Shown piece by piece: positions 49,953 to 58,425 of a stretch of 64,000 bases of DNA; the first letter of the stretch is position 1; the number at the start of each line of letters is the position of its first letter. The DNA is taken from positions 1 through 64,000 of the forward strand of contig NZ_VUOB01000086.1 of assembly GCF_008386585.1 (NCBI RefSeq), given 5' to 3'. The notes under the pieces are model-generated. The model had not been told where the DNA came from and did not search any database. It saw only the letters and a program-made list of their open reading frames with translations. The position numbers were made by a program, and so were the translations under genes. The stretch is from Solihabitans fulvus. Its GTDB lineage: Bacteria; Actinomycetota; Actinomycetes; Mycobacteriales; Pseudonocardiaceae.

Positions 49953-51124
49953 CACTTCCCCCTGAGGAGTTCGGCCGCGGCGATGGCGCAGCTCTTGTTA
50001 CGGCTCACGCCGGCCCGCCCGTGCACCTGGAACCACGGCGTCGGCAGCCCGCAGCCGCACTCGTCCGGCCCGTGCAGCGACGCGAGGTCGCCCATCAGCA
50101 CGCTCTGCGCCGGCACCGAGGTGATGTAGGGCGACAGGAACTGGAGGTAGCCGCGTTCGCCGAGCGGCAGCGGCTCCAGGGTGCGCACCGAGCGGATCAG
50201 CACCCGTGCCCAGGTCGGCACGTGCAGGTTGTGCCGCTCACACTCCAGGTACAGCACGGAGTGCTCGACCGAGCCGTAGCCGTCGCGGATCCGGTCGTCC
50301 GGAATGCCGAGCTGGTCGTTGATCCTGCGGTACAGCTCGGCCTTGCCGATCTGCCTGTCCGCGTTGCCCTTCCAGCCGCCGCCGAACACGATCAGCGAGC
50401 GCGGCGATAGCGTGACCGGCGGCAGGCCAAGCTCCCGCATCCGGTCCAGGGTGAAGGACAGGAACGCGGGGAAGCCGAGGATCCGCACCGGCGAGCCCTC
50501 CTCGGCGAACCGCAACAACGCCCGCACGCAGCCGAACACGTCGAACTCGTGGCTCCCCGCGCCGGTGTTGGCCAGCGCGTACTCCACCGAGCGCACCGGG
50601 GCGAAGTCGCACAGGTACTCGTCGGTGAACGAGGTGCCGAGGTTGAGGCCCGGCCTTGGCTGGTAGCTGTAGAGCAGGTAGTTCACCGGCTCGGTGTCGT
50701 CGATCCAGCCGTAGTGGTCGAAGGTGCGCGCGACCATCCGCTGCCCGCAGCCCAACGTCCAGTCGTCGAAGAACATCTGCGACTTCTGCCCCGTCGTGCC
50801 CGAGGAGGTGACGTGCACCCGCACGTCGTCCCTCGGCACGGACAGCACCTCGTGCATCTTGAAGAAGTTGGCGTGCACGAACGGTTGCCGAGGCAGCTCG
50901 TCGATCGAGGCGAGGGGCCGCTGCCCGGCCCCGCTTTCCGTCAACAGGCTGGCGAAGAACGGCGAGCGCGCCGCGTGCCAGGAGTTCGACTCGTTCATGG
51001 CGCGCACGAACAGCTCGTCGCTGTCGGCGCCCCACGCGTAGGGGTCGGCCACGTCGAGCAGTCGCTGCACGTGGCGAAGTGCCGAGGGGTCCGGCACGGT
51101 GACCGGGTCGAGGTACTTGCTCAC
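49952..51124 (-). CDS. LuxE-like acyl-protein synthetase
   Basis: A 390-residue protein of the acyl-protein synthetase LuxE family (PF04443). The P-loop is VTSSGTTGQKSQMFFDDW. Other family segments are ILGFPAFLSFTLDRM, IVFGGGWKGNADRQI and RDGYGSVEHSVLYLEC. It should activate a carboxylic acid with ATP and transfer it to a thiol, perhaps directly to the LuxC-like protein encoded next. It is coupled by 4-nt overlap to the GNAT gene upstream and by 1 nt to the LuxC fusion gene downstream. The C-terminus has paired cysteines (CGCGLPTPW), as in other members of the set. Confidence 0.88.
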   Translation of the reverse strand: MSKYLDPVTVPDPSALRHVQRLLDVADPYAWGADSDELFVRAMNESNSWHAARSPFFASLLTESGAGQRPLASIDELPRQPFVHANFFKMHEVLSVPRDDVRVHVTSSGTTGQKSQMFFDDWTLGCGQRMVARTFDHYGWIDDTEPVNYLLYSYQPRPGLNLGTSFTDEYLCDFAPVRSVEYALANTGAGSHEFDVFGCVRALLRFAEEGSPVRILGFPAFLSFTLDRMRELGLPPVTLSPRSLIVFGGGWKGNADRQIGKAELYRRINDQLGIPDDRIRDGYGSVEHSVLYLECERHNLHVPTWARVLIRSVRTLEPLPLGERGYLQFLSPYITSVPAQSVLMGDLASLHGPDECGCGLPTPWFQVHGRAGVSRNKSCAIAAAELLRGK

Positions 51125-52284
51125 CGGAACACTCCGTGTGTGTTGAGGTACTTCTGTTTCCACAGGTCGATGTACTGCTCGGCGTAGGGCCGGAAGGCCT
51201 CGTCGATGGCCAGCCCCCGGAAGTCCAGCGGCGCGGTGGTGCGCGCCATGACGACGTAGTCGCGGAACAGCTCGCCGTCCCTGCGCATCGCCGGGTACGC
51301 GGCGGCCGGCAGGAATCCGTGTGCCAGCAACAGGGACAGCTCGTCGTGGCAGTCCATCGGCAGCAACGTCTCCACGTAGGACGCGCCGAACTCGCCGAGC
51401 CGCGCCATCAGCTCGTCGAGGTGGTCGGCGACCGCCAGCAGCCCGGGCGACGCGCCGATCAGGGCGCAGTACCCGTCCGAGCGGCTCAGGTGCGCGTAGA
51501 CCTCGTAGGCCGAGTCTGCCGAGTTTGCCGGGTCTGCCGAGGCGAGCAGCACGTTGGGCTCGTGGAACGGGTAGAACCGCCGCACCGGGTCGGTGACCAC
51601 CTCGTGGAACCGGCCGAGCACGAACCTCGGCGCGTCCACCAGTTCGATGGTGTGGCCCGACACGGCCGGACGCGGTTGCGGCGCAACGGGTTCCGCGACG
51701 ATCTCGGGGCGGGTGGACCAGCCGACCGTGCCGTCGAGCGACTCGACCAGCCCGGCGAGGCCGGCCGGCACGCTCGGCACGAGGTGGCGTCGGTCCAGCA
51801 CGCCGTCCCGATACCTGGCCAGCAGCACCATCGTCTCGTGTCGCGCGGCCTTGCGCAGGTTGGGGAAGATGCCCAGCGCCCGGAAACCGTTGCGCAGGCA
51901 CACCCGCTGCGGGACCGTCGAGGTCGTGCGCGCCGTGGCGTAGATCGAGTCCACCGGCTGGTCCTCCGCCAGCAGCAGCTCGCTGACCAGCTCGATCGCC
52001 CGGTGCGCGAGGCCGCCGCCCCGGCAGTCGGGGTGCACCACCAGGCCCTGGAGCTTGCCGAGCCGGTCGGCCGGGTCGACGGTGGCCACGATCGAGCCGA
52101 CCACCCTGCGCCCGACCGGTTCGCGCACGACCAGCCAGGTGGTGCCCGGCGCGGCGATCTCCGCCGCCATGACCTCGGGATCGGTGCCAAGCGGCAGCGC
52201 GTAACTCCGGCCGTAGACGCGCCGGTACAGGCCGATGAGCTCGTCGACGTCATCGAGCCCGGCATGGTCGAAAACCGGTTCCAA
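51121..52284 (-). CDS. GNAT-family N-acetyltransferase (possible tandem GNAT)
   Basis: A 387-residue protein. The first half is a clear GNAT domain: acetyl-CoA loop VVHPDCRGGGLAHRAIELV and a C-terminal strand RVCLRNGFRALGIFPN. The second half, ending DLWKQKYLNTHG, may be a degenerate second GNAT domain. The best start is TTG at 52284, with GAGGAGAGGAG 6 nt upstream; a TTG at 52335 also keeps the frame but has no RBS. A small DNA repeat (GCCGAGT/TTGCCGGGTC type, 51513-51540) encodes DPANSADSA. It is the first gene of the LuxE/LuxC operon and may acylate an amine in that pathway. The acceptor is unknown. Confidence 0.82.
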   Translation of the reverse strand: MEPVFDHAGLDDVDELIGLYRRVYGRSYALPLGTDPEVMAAEIAAPGTTWLVVREPVGRRVVGSIVATVDPADRLGKLQGLVVHPDCRGGGLAHRAIELVSELLLAEDQPVDSIYATARTTSTVPQRVCLRNGFRALGIFPNLRKAARHETMVLLARYRDGVLDRRHLVPSVPAGLAGLVESLDGTVGWSTRPEIVAEPVAPQPRPAVSGHTIELVDAPRFVLGRFHEVVTDPVRRFYPFHEPNVLLASADPANSADSAYEVYAHLSRSDGYCALIGASPGLLAVADHLDELMARLGEFGASYVETLLPMDCHDELSLLLAHGFLPAAAYPAMRRDGELFRDYVVMARTTAPLDFRGLAIDEAFRPYAEQYIDLWKQKYLNTHGVFR

Positions 52285-52335
52285 CTCGCTCCTCTCCTCG
52301 CTCGACGGCAGGTTTCTGCCGATGATTTCGAACAA

Positions 52336-52919
52336 ATGCGCGCGCCAATATCACGGCCGCCGCAGAAAGACACGGAGCCGCCGCGCGGGACGACAGTTGA
52401 ATGGTTAAGGATCTTCGGGGTGGCGCTCAGCCATGGGGTCGAGAACCAGCAACCAGAAGCAACTCTCCGACCAGACGAAATCAGCGTGACACATCAGGTT
52501 TACGCGCCGACGCTACCTCGCGTCACGACCCCGTGCGCCGGCCCCCGGCCCGTGACGAGCGGAAACAGGGCGACACAGAGAGCATGATCACAATGCCATT
52601 GGACCGAATGTCGCAACGGTTCACACGGATGGCCTCACGAAAAACACACTCGACCGATCCAGCCGTTTTCTATATTCCACGCACGCCCGCTTCGGCAATA
52701 CCCGGACCGCCACTCGGGATATCCCCAGAGTTTCCGGCGGCGCGCGTGACGGCGCGCACAGTCGCCGAGCGCGGCCCCCGCCGCACACACCGACGGCCGG
52801 CATAGACCTCGTTTCGTCCTGTTCACGCAGCCTTCGCCCGGTGTTGCCGGACACGCGCGCCGGGTCGACATCCTGGCTGCCTAGCGTGCCGGTCGCCGCC
52901 AGCACGCAACGGAGGAACA
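52336..52919. other. 584-nt divergent intergenic region without a recognisable gene
   Basis: This gap between the GNAT operon (minus) and the phosphoesterase gene (plus) is less GC-rich than its flanks, and its open frames lack codon bias. It must hold both divergent promoters. I could not select a convincing -35/-10 pair. No strong hairpin or tRNA was seen. Confidence 0.5.
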
Positions 52920-54782
52920 GTGACCCCACCGCACGACCGCCGATCGTTCCTGCGCGCCACCGGGCTGGCCGGCGCCGGAGCCGCCGTTCTCGGGCTCGCC
53001 GGCGTCGCGCCCGCGTCCGCCGAGGACCAGTCCGCCGACAGCTCGGGCCAGTCGTGGCGGCCCGACCAGGACAACCCGCGCTTCACCCTCGCCGTCATGC
53101 CGGACACGCAGTACCTGTTCGACCAGGACAGCATCCATCCCGCCCCGGTCGAAGCCTCCCTCCGCTACCTCCTCGACCGGCACCGCGACGAGAACATCGT
53201 CTTCCTCGCCCACCTCGGCGACCTGACGCAGAACGGCCAGGCCGGCGAGTTCGACCGGATCGGCAAGGCGTTCGAGATCCTGGACCGGCGCGGCGCCTCG
53301 TACAGCGTGCTCGCCGGCAACCACGACATCTCGTCGTCCACCACGGACCAGCGCGGCGACTCGGCGTACCTGCGCACGTTCGGTCCCCGCAGGTTCGCCC
53401 GCTCGCGCGCCTTCGGCGGCGCGACCCCGGACGGCTACAACACCTGGCACCGGTTCCGCGCCGGCGGGCGGGACTGGCTGCTGCTCGCCATGGACTGGCG
53501 GCCCTCGCCCGGCGGAATCGCCTGGGCGCGCACGGTGCTCGCGCAGCACCCGAACACGCCGGTCATCCTGACCACGCACGAGCTGGTGTACGCCGACGAC
53601 GGCAGCGGGCAGGCGCAGCTGTCGGACTTCGGCAGGACGCTGTGGGACCAGCTGATCAACGACAACGACCAGATCTTCCTGACCCTCAACGGCCACTACT
53701 GGCCGCCGGGGCGCACGACGCTGCGCAACAAGGCGGGCCACGACGTGCACCTGCACATCACCAACTACCAGAACCGTTTCTACGGCGGCGCGGGGATGAT
53801 CCGGCTGTACCGGTTCGACCTGGCGCGCAACACCATCGACGTCGAGACCGTCTCGCCGTGGATCCTCGGTCAGCCCGCCGAGCGCCGAAGTGCGCTGGCG
53901 CGTCAGGAGATCGAGCTGACCGGGCCGGCCGACCAGTTCGCCGTGCCGATCGACTTCACCGAGCGGTTCGCCGGTTTCGCGCCGGTGCCGGCCCGGCCGC
54001 CTCGCCCCGTCCGCGACCTGCTCGTGCCGGGCACCGTGGCGTACTGGCGCTTCGACGGCGGGCAGGCCGACGGCGCGCCGTTCCCCGAGTCCGGCACGGT
54101 GGCCGACCTGTCCGGCCACGGCAACGACCTCGCCAAGGTCGGCGTGCCGGGCAGCGGGCCGGACGCGCTGAGTTTCTCCCGCGACCACCACCCCGACCAG
54201 CCGGGCCACGGCAGCCTGTCCTTCGCCGGCAACCAGAACCCGTTGCGCGGCGCGTACCTGCGCACCGGCGCGAAGGCGCCGCTGAACGCGGCCACCTTCC
54301 GGTCCGGCTACACCGTCGAGGCGTTCTTCTGGCTGCCGACGGACTGGAGCAGCGACCAGAACGCCTGGTCCGCGCTGCTCAGCCGGTGGGGCATGAGTTC
54401 GGAGGCGCACAAGACCAACGGCGATCCGCAGGAGCCGGTCGCCACGCTGAGCCTGTCCGGCGGACGCGAGCTCCAGTGGGCGATCTACCCGCTCAACCTC
54501 AACGGCTCGGTCACCAACTGGGGCCACGAGTTGCCGCTCGGCGCGTGGTGGCATGTCGCGGTCGTCAACGACGGCCACCACACCACCATGTACGTCGACG
54601 GCTGCGAGGTGGCGCGCAACCCCTCGACCGAGTCCGTCGGCATCAGCACGCTCGGGCAGCCGTGGCTGCTCGGCGGGTACGAGTACGGCGGCACGCTCAA
54701 CCAGGTCTTCCACGGCCGCATCGGCGACGTGCGCATCGTGGACCGCGCGCTGCCCGTCGAGCGGTTCATGAACGCGAGGTGA
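52920..54782 (+). CDS. Tat-exported metallophosphoesterase with LamG-like C-terminal domain
   Basis: A 620-residue secreted protein. The Tat signal is DRRSFLRATGLAGAGAA. The phosphoesterase domain has the metal-site order MPDTQY, HLGDLTQNG, AGNHD and TTHEL (calcineurin-like: D, GD, GNHD, H). A later GH motif is replaced by NGHYWPPG. From about residue 370 a LamG/concanavalin-like domain begins with VAYWRFDGG and ends with IGDVRIVDRAL. It probably hydrolyses phosphoesters outside the cell, with the C-terminal domain binding glycans. The GTG at 52920 has RBS GGAGGAACA. A strong terminator follows. Confidence 0.92.
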   Translation: MTPPHDRRSFLRATGLAGAGAAVLGLAGVAPASAEDQSADSSGQSWRPDQDNPRFTLAVMPDTQYLFDQDSIHPAPVEASLRYLLDRHRDENIVFLAHLGDLTQNGQAGEFDRIGKAFEILDRRGASYSVLAGNHDISSSTTDQRGDSAYLRTFGPRRFARSRAFGGATPDGYNTWHRFRAGGRDWLLLAMDWRPSPGGIAWARTVLAQHPNTPVILTTHELVYADDGSGQAQLSDFGRTLWDQLINDNDQIFLTLNGHYWPPGRTTLRNKAGHDVHLHITNYQNRFYGGAGMIRLYRFDLARNTIDVETVSPWILGQPAERRSALARQEIELTGPADQFAVPIDFTERFAGFAPVPARPPRPVRDLLVPGTVAYWRFDGGQADGAPFPESGTVADLSGHGNDLAKVGVPGSGPDALSFSRDHHPDQPGHGSLSFAGNQNPLRGAYLRTGAKAPLNAATFRSGYTVEAFFWLPTDWSSDQNAWSALLSRWGMSSEAHKTNGDPQEPVATLSLSGGRELQWAIYPLNLNGSVTNWGHELPLGAWWHVAVVNDGHHTTMYVDGCEVARNPSTESVGISTLGQPWLLGGYEYGGTLNQVFHGRIGDVRIVDRALPVERFMNAR

Positions 54783-54786
54783 GTGT

Positions 54787-54827
54787 CGCGAGTGGATGTC
54801 GGCAACTCGTGTCGACATCCACTCGCG
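54787..54827 (+). terminator. Terminator hairpin after the phosphoesterase gene
   Basis: A perfect 15-bp stem (CGCGAGTGGATGTCG at 54787-54801 with 54813-54827) and an 11-nt loop begin 4 nt after the stop. The -10 of the next gene (TAGCAT, 54834-54839) follows directly. Confidence 0.85.
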
Positions 54828-54845
54828 CGCGGTTAGCATCCCCGC

Positions 54846-55481
54846 GTGACGAAGACCGCGGCCCGCCAACCGATGAGCGTCGGGCGACTCGAGGCGTTCA
54901 GCGACGGCGTGTTCGCCATCGCGATCACCTTGCTGATCCTGGAGATCCGGCTGCCCGGCGAGCCGGAGTCGGACCAGGCGCTGCTGCAGGAGCTGGTGCG
55001 GCTGTGGCCGTCGTACCTGTCCTATGCGGTCAGCGTCCTGCTGATCGGCATGGTGTGGATGAACCACCACCGGATGTTCCACCACATCCGCCAGGTGGAC
55101 GGCTTCCTGCTGCTGCTGAACATCCTGCTGCTCGCCTCCGTCACGTTCCTGCCGTTCCCGACGCACGTACTCGCGGAGGCGGTGCACGTGCAGCGGGGCG
55201 AGCACACCGCGGCGGTGTTCTACGGCATGGTGCTGGTGATCGGCGGCGTGTTCTACAACGCCCTGTGGTGCTACGCCTCCATCGGCCACCGGCTGCTCGG
55301 CGACACGATCACCCCGGCCGAGGCCGCCGCGCTGCGGATCCGCTGGGGCATGGGGCCGGTCGTCTACCTGGTGGCCGCCGCAATCGGCCTGTGGAGCGCC
55401 GTGGCCAGCCTGGTGTTCTACGTGCTGCTGCTCCTGTTCTACTTCCTCGACCTCCGGCCCCGCCGCGCGGACGTGCAGTGA
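54846..55481 (+). CDS. TMEM175-family (DUF1211) potassium-channel-like membrane protein
   Basis: A 211-residue membrane protein with six hydrophobic helices and the TMEM175 signature RLEAFSDGVFAIAITLLILE, which holds the RxxxFSD motif lining the pore in this family. Bacterial members are leak-type potassium channels. WMNHHRMFHHI and FYNALWCYA mark the remaining conserved helices. The start is GTG at 54846, 6 nt after a -10-like TAGCAT, so the transcript is probably leaderless. Confidence 0.9.
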   Translation: MTKTAARQPMSVGRLEAFSDGVFAIAITLLILEIRLPGEPESDQALLQELVRLWPSYLSYAVSVLLIGMVWMNHHRMFHHIRQVDGFLLLLNILLLASVTFLPFPTHVLAEAVHVQRGEHTAAVFYGMVLVIGGVFYNALWCYASIGHRLLGDTITPAEAAALRIRWGMGPVVYLVAAAIGLWSAVASLVFYVLLLLFYFLDLRPRRADVQ

Positions 55482-55534
55482 AGCTCACAGTGAGTTGACA
55501 TTGCCGGGCCGCCGGATGACGATCCGGGGCGACA

Positions 55535-55645
55535 ACTGCATCCGCGCCCGCACGGGGGAAGACCGGTCCGACTCCGGCGCTGACCCGCAACGGTAGGCCG
55601 TCCCAGCCGGGGCGGCGAGCCCGAACACCCGTCGGACGCGAGCTC
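55535..55645 (+). promoter_or_regulatory. Cobalamin (vitamin B12) riboswitch
   Basis: The region matches the cobalamin aptamer core. GGGGGAAGACCGGTCCGACT (from 55554), then TCCGGCGCTGACCCGCAACG and a GAGCCCGAACACCCG stretch correspond to the usual GGGAA...GGTG/CGA-TCCGGCGCTG-CCCGCAACxGT box and the following stems. It lies about 120-230 nt before the gene at 55764, giving room for an expression platform. A candidate hairpin there involves CGGGGGTGC near 55705 and GCACCCGG near 55744, just before the AAAGG Shine-Dalgarno. B12 should switch the six-gene operon off. Exact 5' and 3' ends are approximate. Confidence 0.9.
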
Positions 55646-55763
55646 CCCACACCCGTCGAGGACAGCGGGTCGGAGCCTGGGCATCGTTCCCGGCGCCATC
55701 GCGCCCGGGGGTGCGCTGCTGCCGGGATTCCGTTCGCGCCTTGCACCCGGAAAGGCGTACCTC

Positions 55764-57095
55764 ATGTTTCGTGGCCCACGGCCCACGAGATCCCGCGTAC
55801 TGGCCGGTCTCGCGCTGGCCGGCGTGCTGACCGGCGCGGCCGTCGTGCCGGCCGCCTTCGCCGACACCCCAACGACTCCGGCCGCCGCCGCGGCGGGCTG
55901 GCTGGCCCGCCAGCTCGTCGACGGCGACCACTTCGAGACCACGGCGGACAACAAGAACTACCCGGACGCCGGGCTCACCGCCGACGCCGTGCTCGCCTTC
56001 GACTCGGCCAAGGTCGCGCAGGACGCGGCGACCAAGGCCACCGCCTGGCTCGCCAAGCCGGACACGCTCGCCGGCTACGTCGGCGACGGCGCCAAGGAGT
56101 TCTACGCCGGGGCGCACGCCAAGCTCGCGCTCGTCGCGCAGGCCCAGGGCCAGGACCCGGCCGCGTTTGGCGGCCGCGACCTGCTGGCCGCGCTGCGCTC
56201 GTTGCAGGCCCCGTCCGGCCGGCTCAGCGACAGGTCCGAGTACGGCGACTACAGCAACGGCATCACCCAGGCGTTCGCGGTGATCGCGCTGCAACGGGCC
56301 GGCGACAGGCCGGTCGCAGCGGCCAACTACCTGGTCGGCACGCAGTGCCAGGACGGCGGATTCCCGCTGTACCTGGAGAAGTCGCCGTGCGCATCGGACG
56401 TGGACACCACCGGTTTCGCCGCGCAGGCGCTGCTCGCCGTCGGTAACAAGACTGCGGCGGGCAAGGCGCTCGACTGGCTGGCCGCCGGGCAGAAGAGCGA
56501 CGGCGGCTTCGGCGGCAGCGGGCCGACCTCCGGCGAGAACGCCAACAGCACCGGGCTGGCCGCGCAGGCGCTGCGGGCAGGCGGACGCGCGGACGCGGCC
56601 GACCGCGCCTCGGCGTACCTGACGTCCTTGCAGGTCGGCTGCGGCGACCCGAAGACCGCGGGCGCGATCGCCTACGACGGCAAGGGTTACGTGGCCGGCA
56701 ACGCGGTGCGGACCACCGCGCAGGCCGTCCCCGGCCTCGGCAGCGCCGGCCTGGACACGGTCAGCGCCAAGGGATCGCGGGCCGAGGCCCCGACTCCGAA
56801 CTGCCCAGCCACCAGCACCAGCGCGACCCCGACTTCCGCCAGCACCGCGCCGACCTCCGCCGGCGCGTCCTCGGCCGTCGCCGTGCCCCCGGCCACCGTC
56901 CCGACCACCGGCGGCACGCCGGCCGAGGCGACTCCGGCCGGCAACGACAGCGCTCCGGTCAACACCGCCGCCACGGCGACCCTGGCCGACACCGGCGTGA
57001 ACGCCGGGCCCCCGCTGACCATCGGCGCGCTGCTCATCCTCGCCGGGGCCGCCGCGCTCGTGCTGGCCCGGCGCCGCGCCGGGACACAGGGGTGA
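55764..57095 (+). CDS. Sortase-anchored alpha-toroid (prenyltransferase/squalene-oxidase-repeat) protein, candidate cobalamin-binding surface protein
   Basis: A 443-residue secreted protein. The signal peptide (residues about 1-32, ending PAAFA) is followed by prenyltransferase/terpene-cyclase-type alpha/alpha repeats (GWLARQLVDG, DLLAALRSLQAPSGRL, QCQDGGFPL, WLAAGQKSDGGFGGS). A Ser/Thr/Pro/Ala-rich spacer leads to the C-terminus: LADTG (residues 407-411), a hydrophobic helix and RRR. That is an LAxTG class E sortase signal, so the protein should be linked to the cell wall. Transcobalamin and intrinsic factor have the same toroid fold as their N-terminal domain. With the B12 riboswitch just upstream, a B12-capture role is the best reading, but it is inference. 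Confidence 0.85.
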   Translation: MFRGPRPTRSRVLAGLALAGVLTGAAVVPAAFADTPTTPAAAAAGWLARQLVDGDHFETTADNKNYPDAGLTADAVLAFDSAKVAQDAATKATAWLAKPDTLAGYVGDGAKEFYAGAHAKLALVAQAQGQDPAAFGGRDLLAALRSLQAPSGRLSDRSEYGDYSNGITQAFAVIALQRAGDRPVAAANYLVGTQCQDGGFPLYLEKSPCASDVDTTGFAAQALLAVGNKTAAGKALDWLAAGQKSDGGFGGSGPTSGENANSTGLAAQALRAGGRADAADRASAYLTSLQVGCGDPKTAGAIAYDGKGYVAGNAVRTTAQAVPGLGSAGLDTVSAKGSRAEAPTPNCPATSTSATPTSASTAPTSAGASSAVAVPPATVPTTGGTPAEATPAGNDSAPVNTAATATLADTGVNAGPPLTIGALLILAGAAALVLARRRAGTQG

Positions 57096-57580
57096 AGACG
57101 GTGACCGGGCTCGCCGCGACCGGCCCGAGCCGCCGAAGGAAGCTCGCAGTGCGGGCGATGGCCAGGCTCGCCGCGGCGCTGGCCGTCGTCCTCGGCGCGG
57201 CGACCGGGCTGCTGGTCGCGCCGCAGGCGCAGGCGTCCGGCTGCGCCGGGGTCACCGTCGTGGTCGACTTCGCCTCGCTCGGCGGCGGCGTGCGCACCGG
57301 CTGCGCCGAGGGCACACCGGCCAGCGGCCTCGACGCGTTGCGCGCCGCCGGATTCAGCTACGCCTTCGTGCCGCGCCAGCCCGGTTTCGTGTGCCAGATC
57401 AACGCGCTGCCCAACCCGTGCAACCGCGCGCCGGTCACCGCCTACTGGTCGTACTGGCACGCGCAGCCCGGCGGCTCGTGGGCCTACAGCGACACGGGGG
57501 CGGGCGGTCACGTCCCGCCGGTCGGCAGCGTGGCGGGCTGGGCCTTCGGCGGCGGTGTGGCACCCGGCGCGAATCCGTGA
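57092..57580 (+). CDS. Small secreted protein resembling DUF4430/intrinsic-factor C-terminal domain (copy 1)
   Basis: A 162-residue exported protein with a signal peptide ending near QAQA (residue 49) and no C-terminal anchor. The mature part runs GVTVVVDFASLGGGV, PASGLDALRAAGF, QPGFVCQIN, AYWSYWHAQPGGSW and VAGWAFGG, with four cysteines. The order (beta strand, GLDAL helix, FVCxI, YWxY(W/F), GWxF) is that of DUF4430 domains, found at the C-terminus of transcobalamin/intrinsic factor. It overlaps the toroid gene by 4 nt and is about 60 percent identical by eye to the domain of the next protein. Together they could close over B12. Family assignment is by pattern only. Confidence 0.75.
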   Translation: MKTVTGLAATGPSRRRKLAVRAMARLAAALAVVLGAATGLLVAPQAQASGCAGVTVVVDFASLGGGVRTGCAEGTPASGLDALRAAGFSYAFVPRQPGFVCQINALPNPCNRAPVTAYWSYWHAQPGGSWAYSDTGAGGHVPPVGSVAGWAFGGGVAPGANP

Positions 57581-58425
57581 TTCTGCGTAGAGCGCTGGCC
57601 GGACTGGCCGTCCTGGCGGCGACCGGCACCGGACTGCTGGTCGCCGCCGCGACACCCGCGGCGGCCTCGGGCTGCGCGGACGGCGCTGGTGTCACCGTGG
57701 TCGTCGACTACCGGTCGCTCGGCGGCGGCGTGCAGGTCGGGTGCGCGGCCGGCTCGCCGGCCAGCGGGCTGGACGCCCTCCAGGCCGCGGGCTTCGGCTA
57801 CAACTCCGCGTCGCGGCAGCCGGGTTTCGTCTGCCGCATCGGCGGAAGGCCCGCGACGGACCCGTGTGTGAACGCCGCGCCCGCCAGCGCCTACTGGTCC
57901 TACTGGCACGCGCAGCCCGGCGGCGCCTGGGCGTTCAGCGATCTCGGCGCCGCTGGCTACACCCCGGCGGCCGGCAGCGTGGAGGGCTGGTCGTTCGGGT
58001 CGGGTCAGCAGCCCGGCATCGCGGCCCCGGCCCGACCCGCGCCGCCACCACCGCCGGCGCAACCCCCTGCGCAGCCCGACCTCGCCGCGCCGAACCCCGG
58101 TCAACAGAGCCCAGGGCAGGGCAACCAGCCGCGGCCCACGCCGCCGGCCGCCACCCAGCAGGGCGGCCGAACCACCGCGTCGGCCGGCGCGCCGACGGCT
58201 GGCCAGGACTCCGCGAGCGCCGACCCGAGCACGACCGGGTCGTCCGCCGAAACACCGGGCAGCAGCACGGCTGCCACCTCCTCGCCGGCCACGACGCCGA
58301 CCGCCGGGGCGACCCCGGCCGGGCACGGCGGCCTGGTCGGACTGCTCGTCGGCATCGCCGTGATCGCCGGTCTCGGCGGCCTGGCCTGGTGGACGGCTCG
58401 CCGCAGGGCCAAGGCGACTCCGTGA
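57577..58425 (+). CDS. Membrane-anchored protein resembling DUF4430/intrinsic-factor C-terminal domain (copy 2)
   Basis: A 282-residue protein. The signal peptide (RRALAGLAVLAATGTGLLVA) is followed by a domain paralogous to the previous gene product (GVTVVVDYRSLGGGV, AYWSYWHAQPGGAW, VEGWSFGSG). Next comes a Pro/Gln/Thr/Ser-rich linker of about 100 residues, then a single transmembrane helix with a basic tail (GLVGLLVGIAVIAGLGGLAW, RRRAK). This topology places the domain outside the membrane next to the ECF transporter encoded downstream. The GTG start overlaps the previous stop by 4 nt. A ligand hand-over role is inferred from context. Confidence 0.78.
   Translation: MILRRALAGLAVLAATGTGLLVAAATPAAASGCADGAGVTVVVDYRSLGGGVQVGCAAGSPASGLDALQAAGFGYNSASRQPGFVCRIGGRPATDPCVNAAPASAYWSYWHAQPGGAWAFSDLGAAGYTPAAGSVEGWSFGSGQQPGIAAPARPAPPPPPAQPPAQPDLAAPNPGQQSPGQGNQPRPTPPAATQQGGRTTASAGAPTAGQDSASADPSTTGSSAETPGSSTAATSSPATTPTAGATPAGHGGLVGLLVGIAVIAGLGGLAWWTARRRAKATP

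Noticed and set aside
46140..50129. 1329-residue plus-strand frame opposite the LuxC/LuxE operon
   Set aside because: It is an antisense shadow of three well-recognised minus-strand genes, rich in His/Gln/Arg/Gly with no domain.
52841..55498. 885-residue plus-strand frame across the phosphoesterase gene
   Set aside because: It is a frame-shifted reading of the phosphoesterase and TMEM175-like genes and is Arg/Pro/Ala-rich without motifs.
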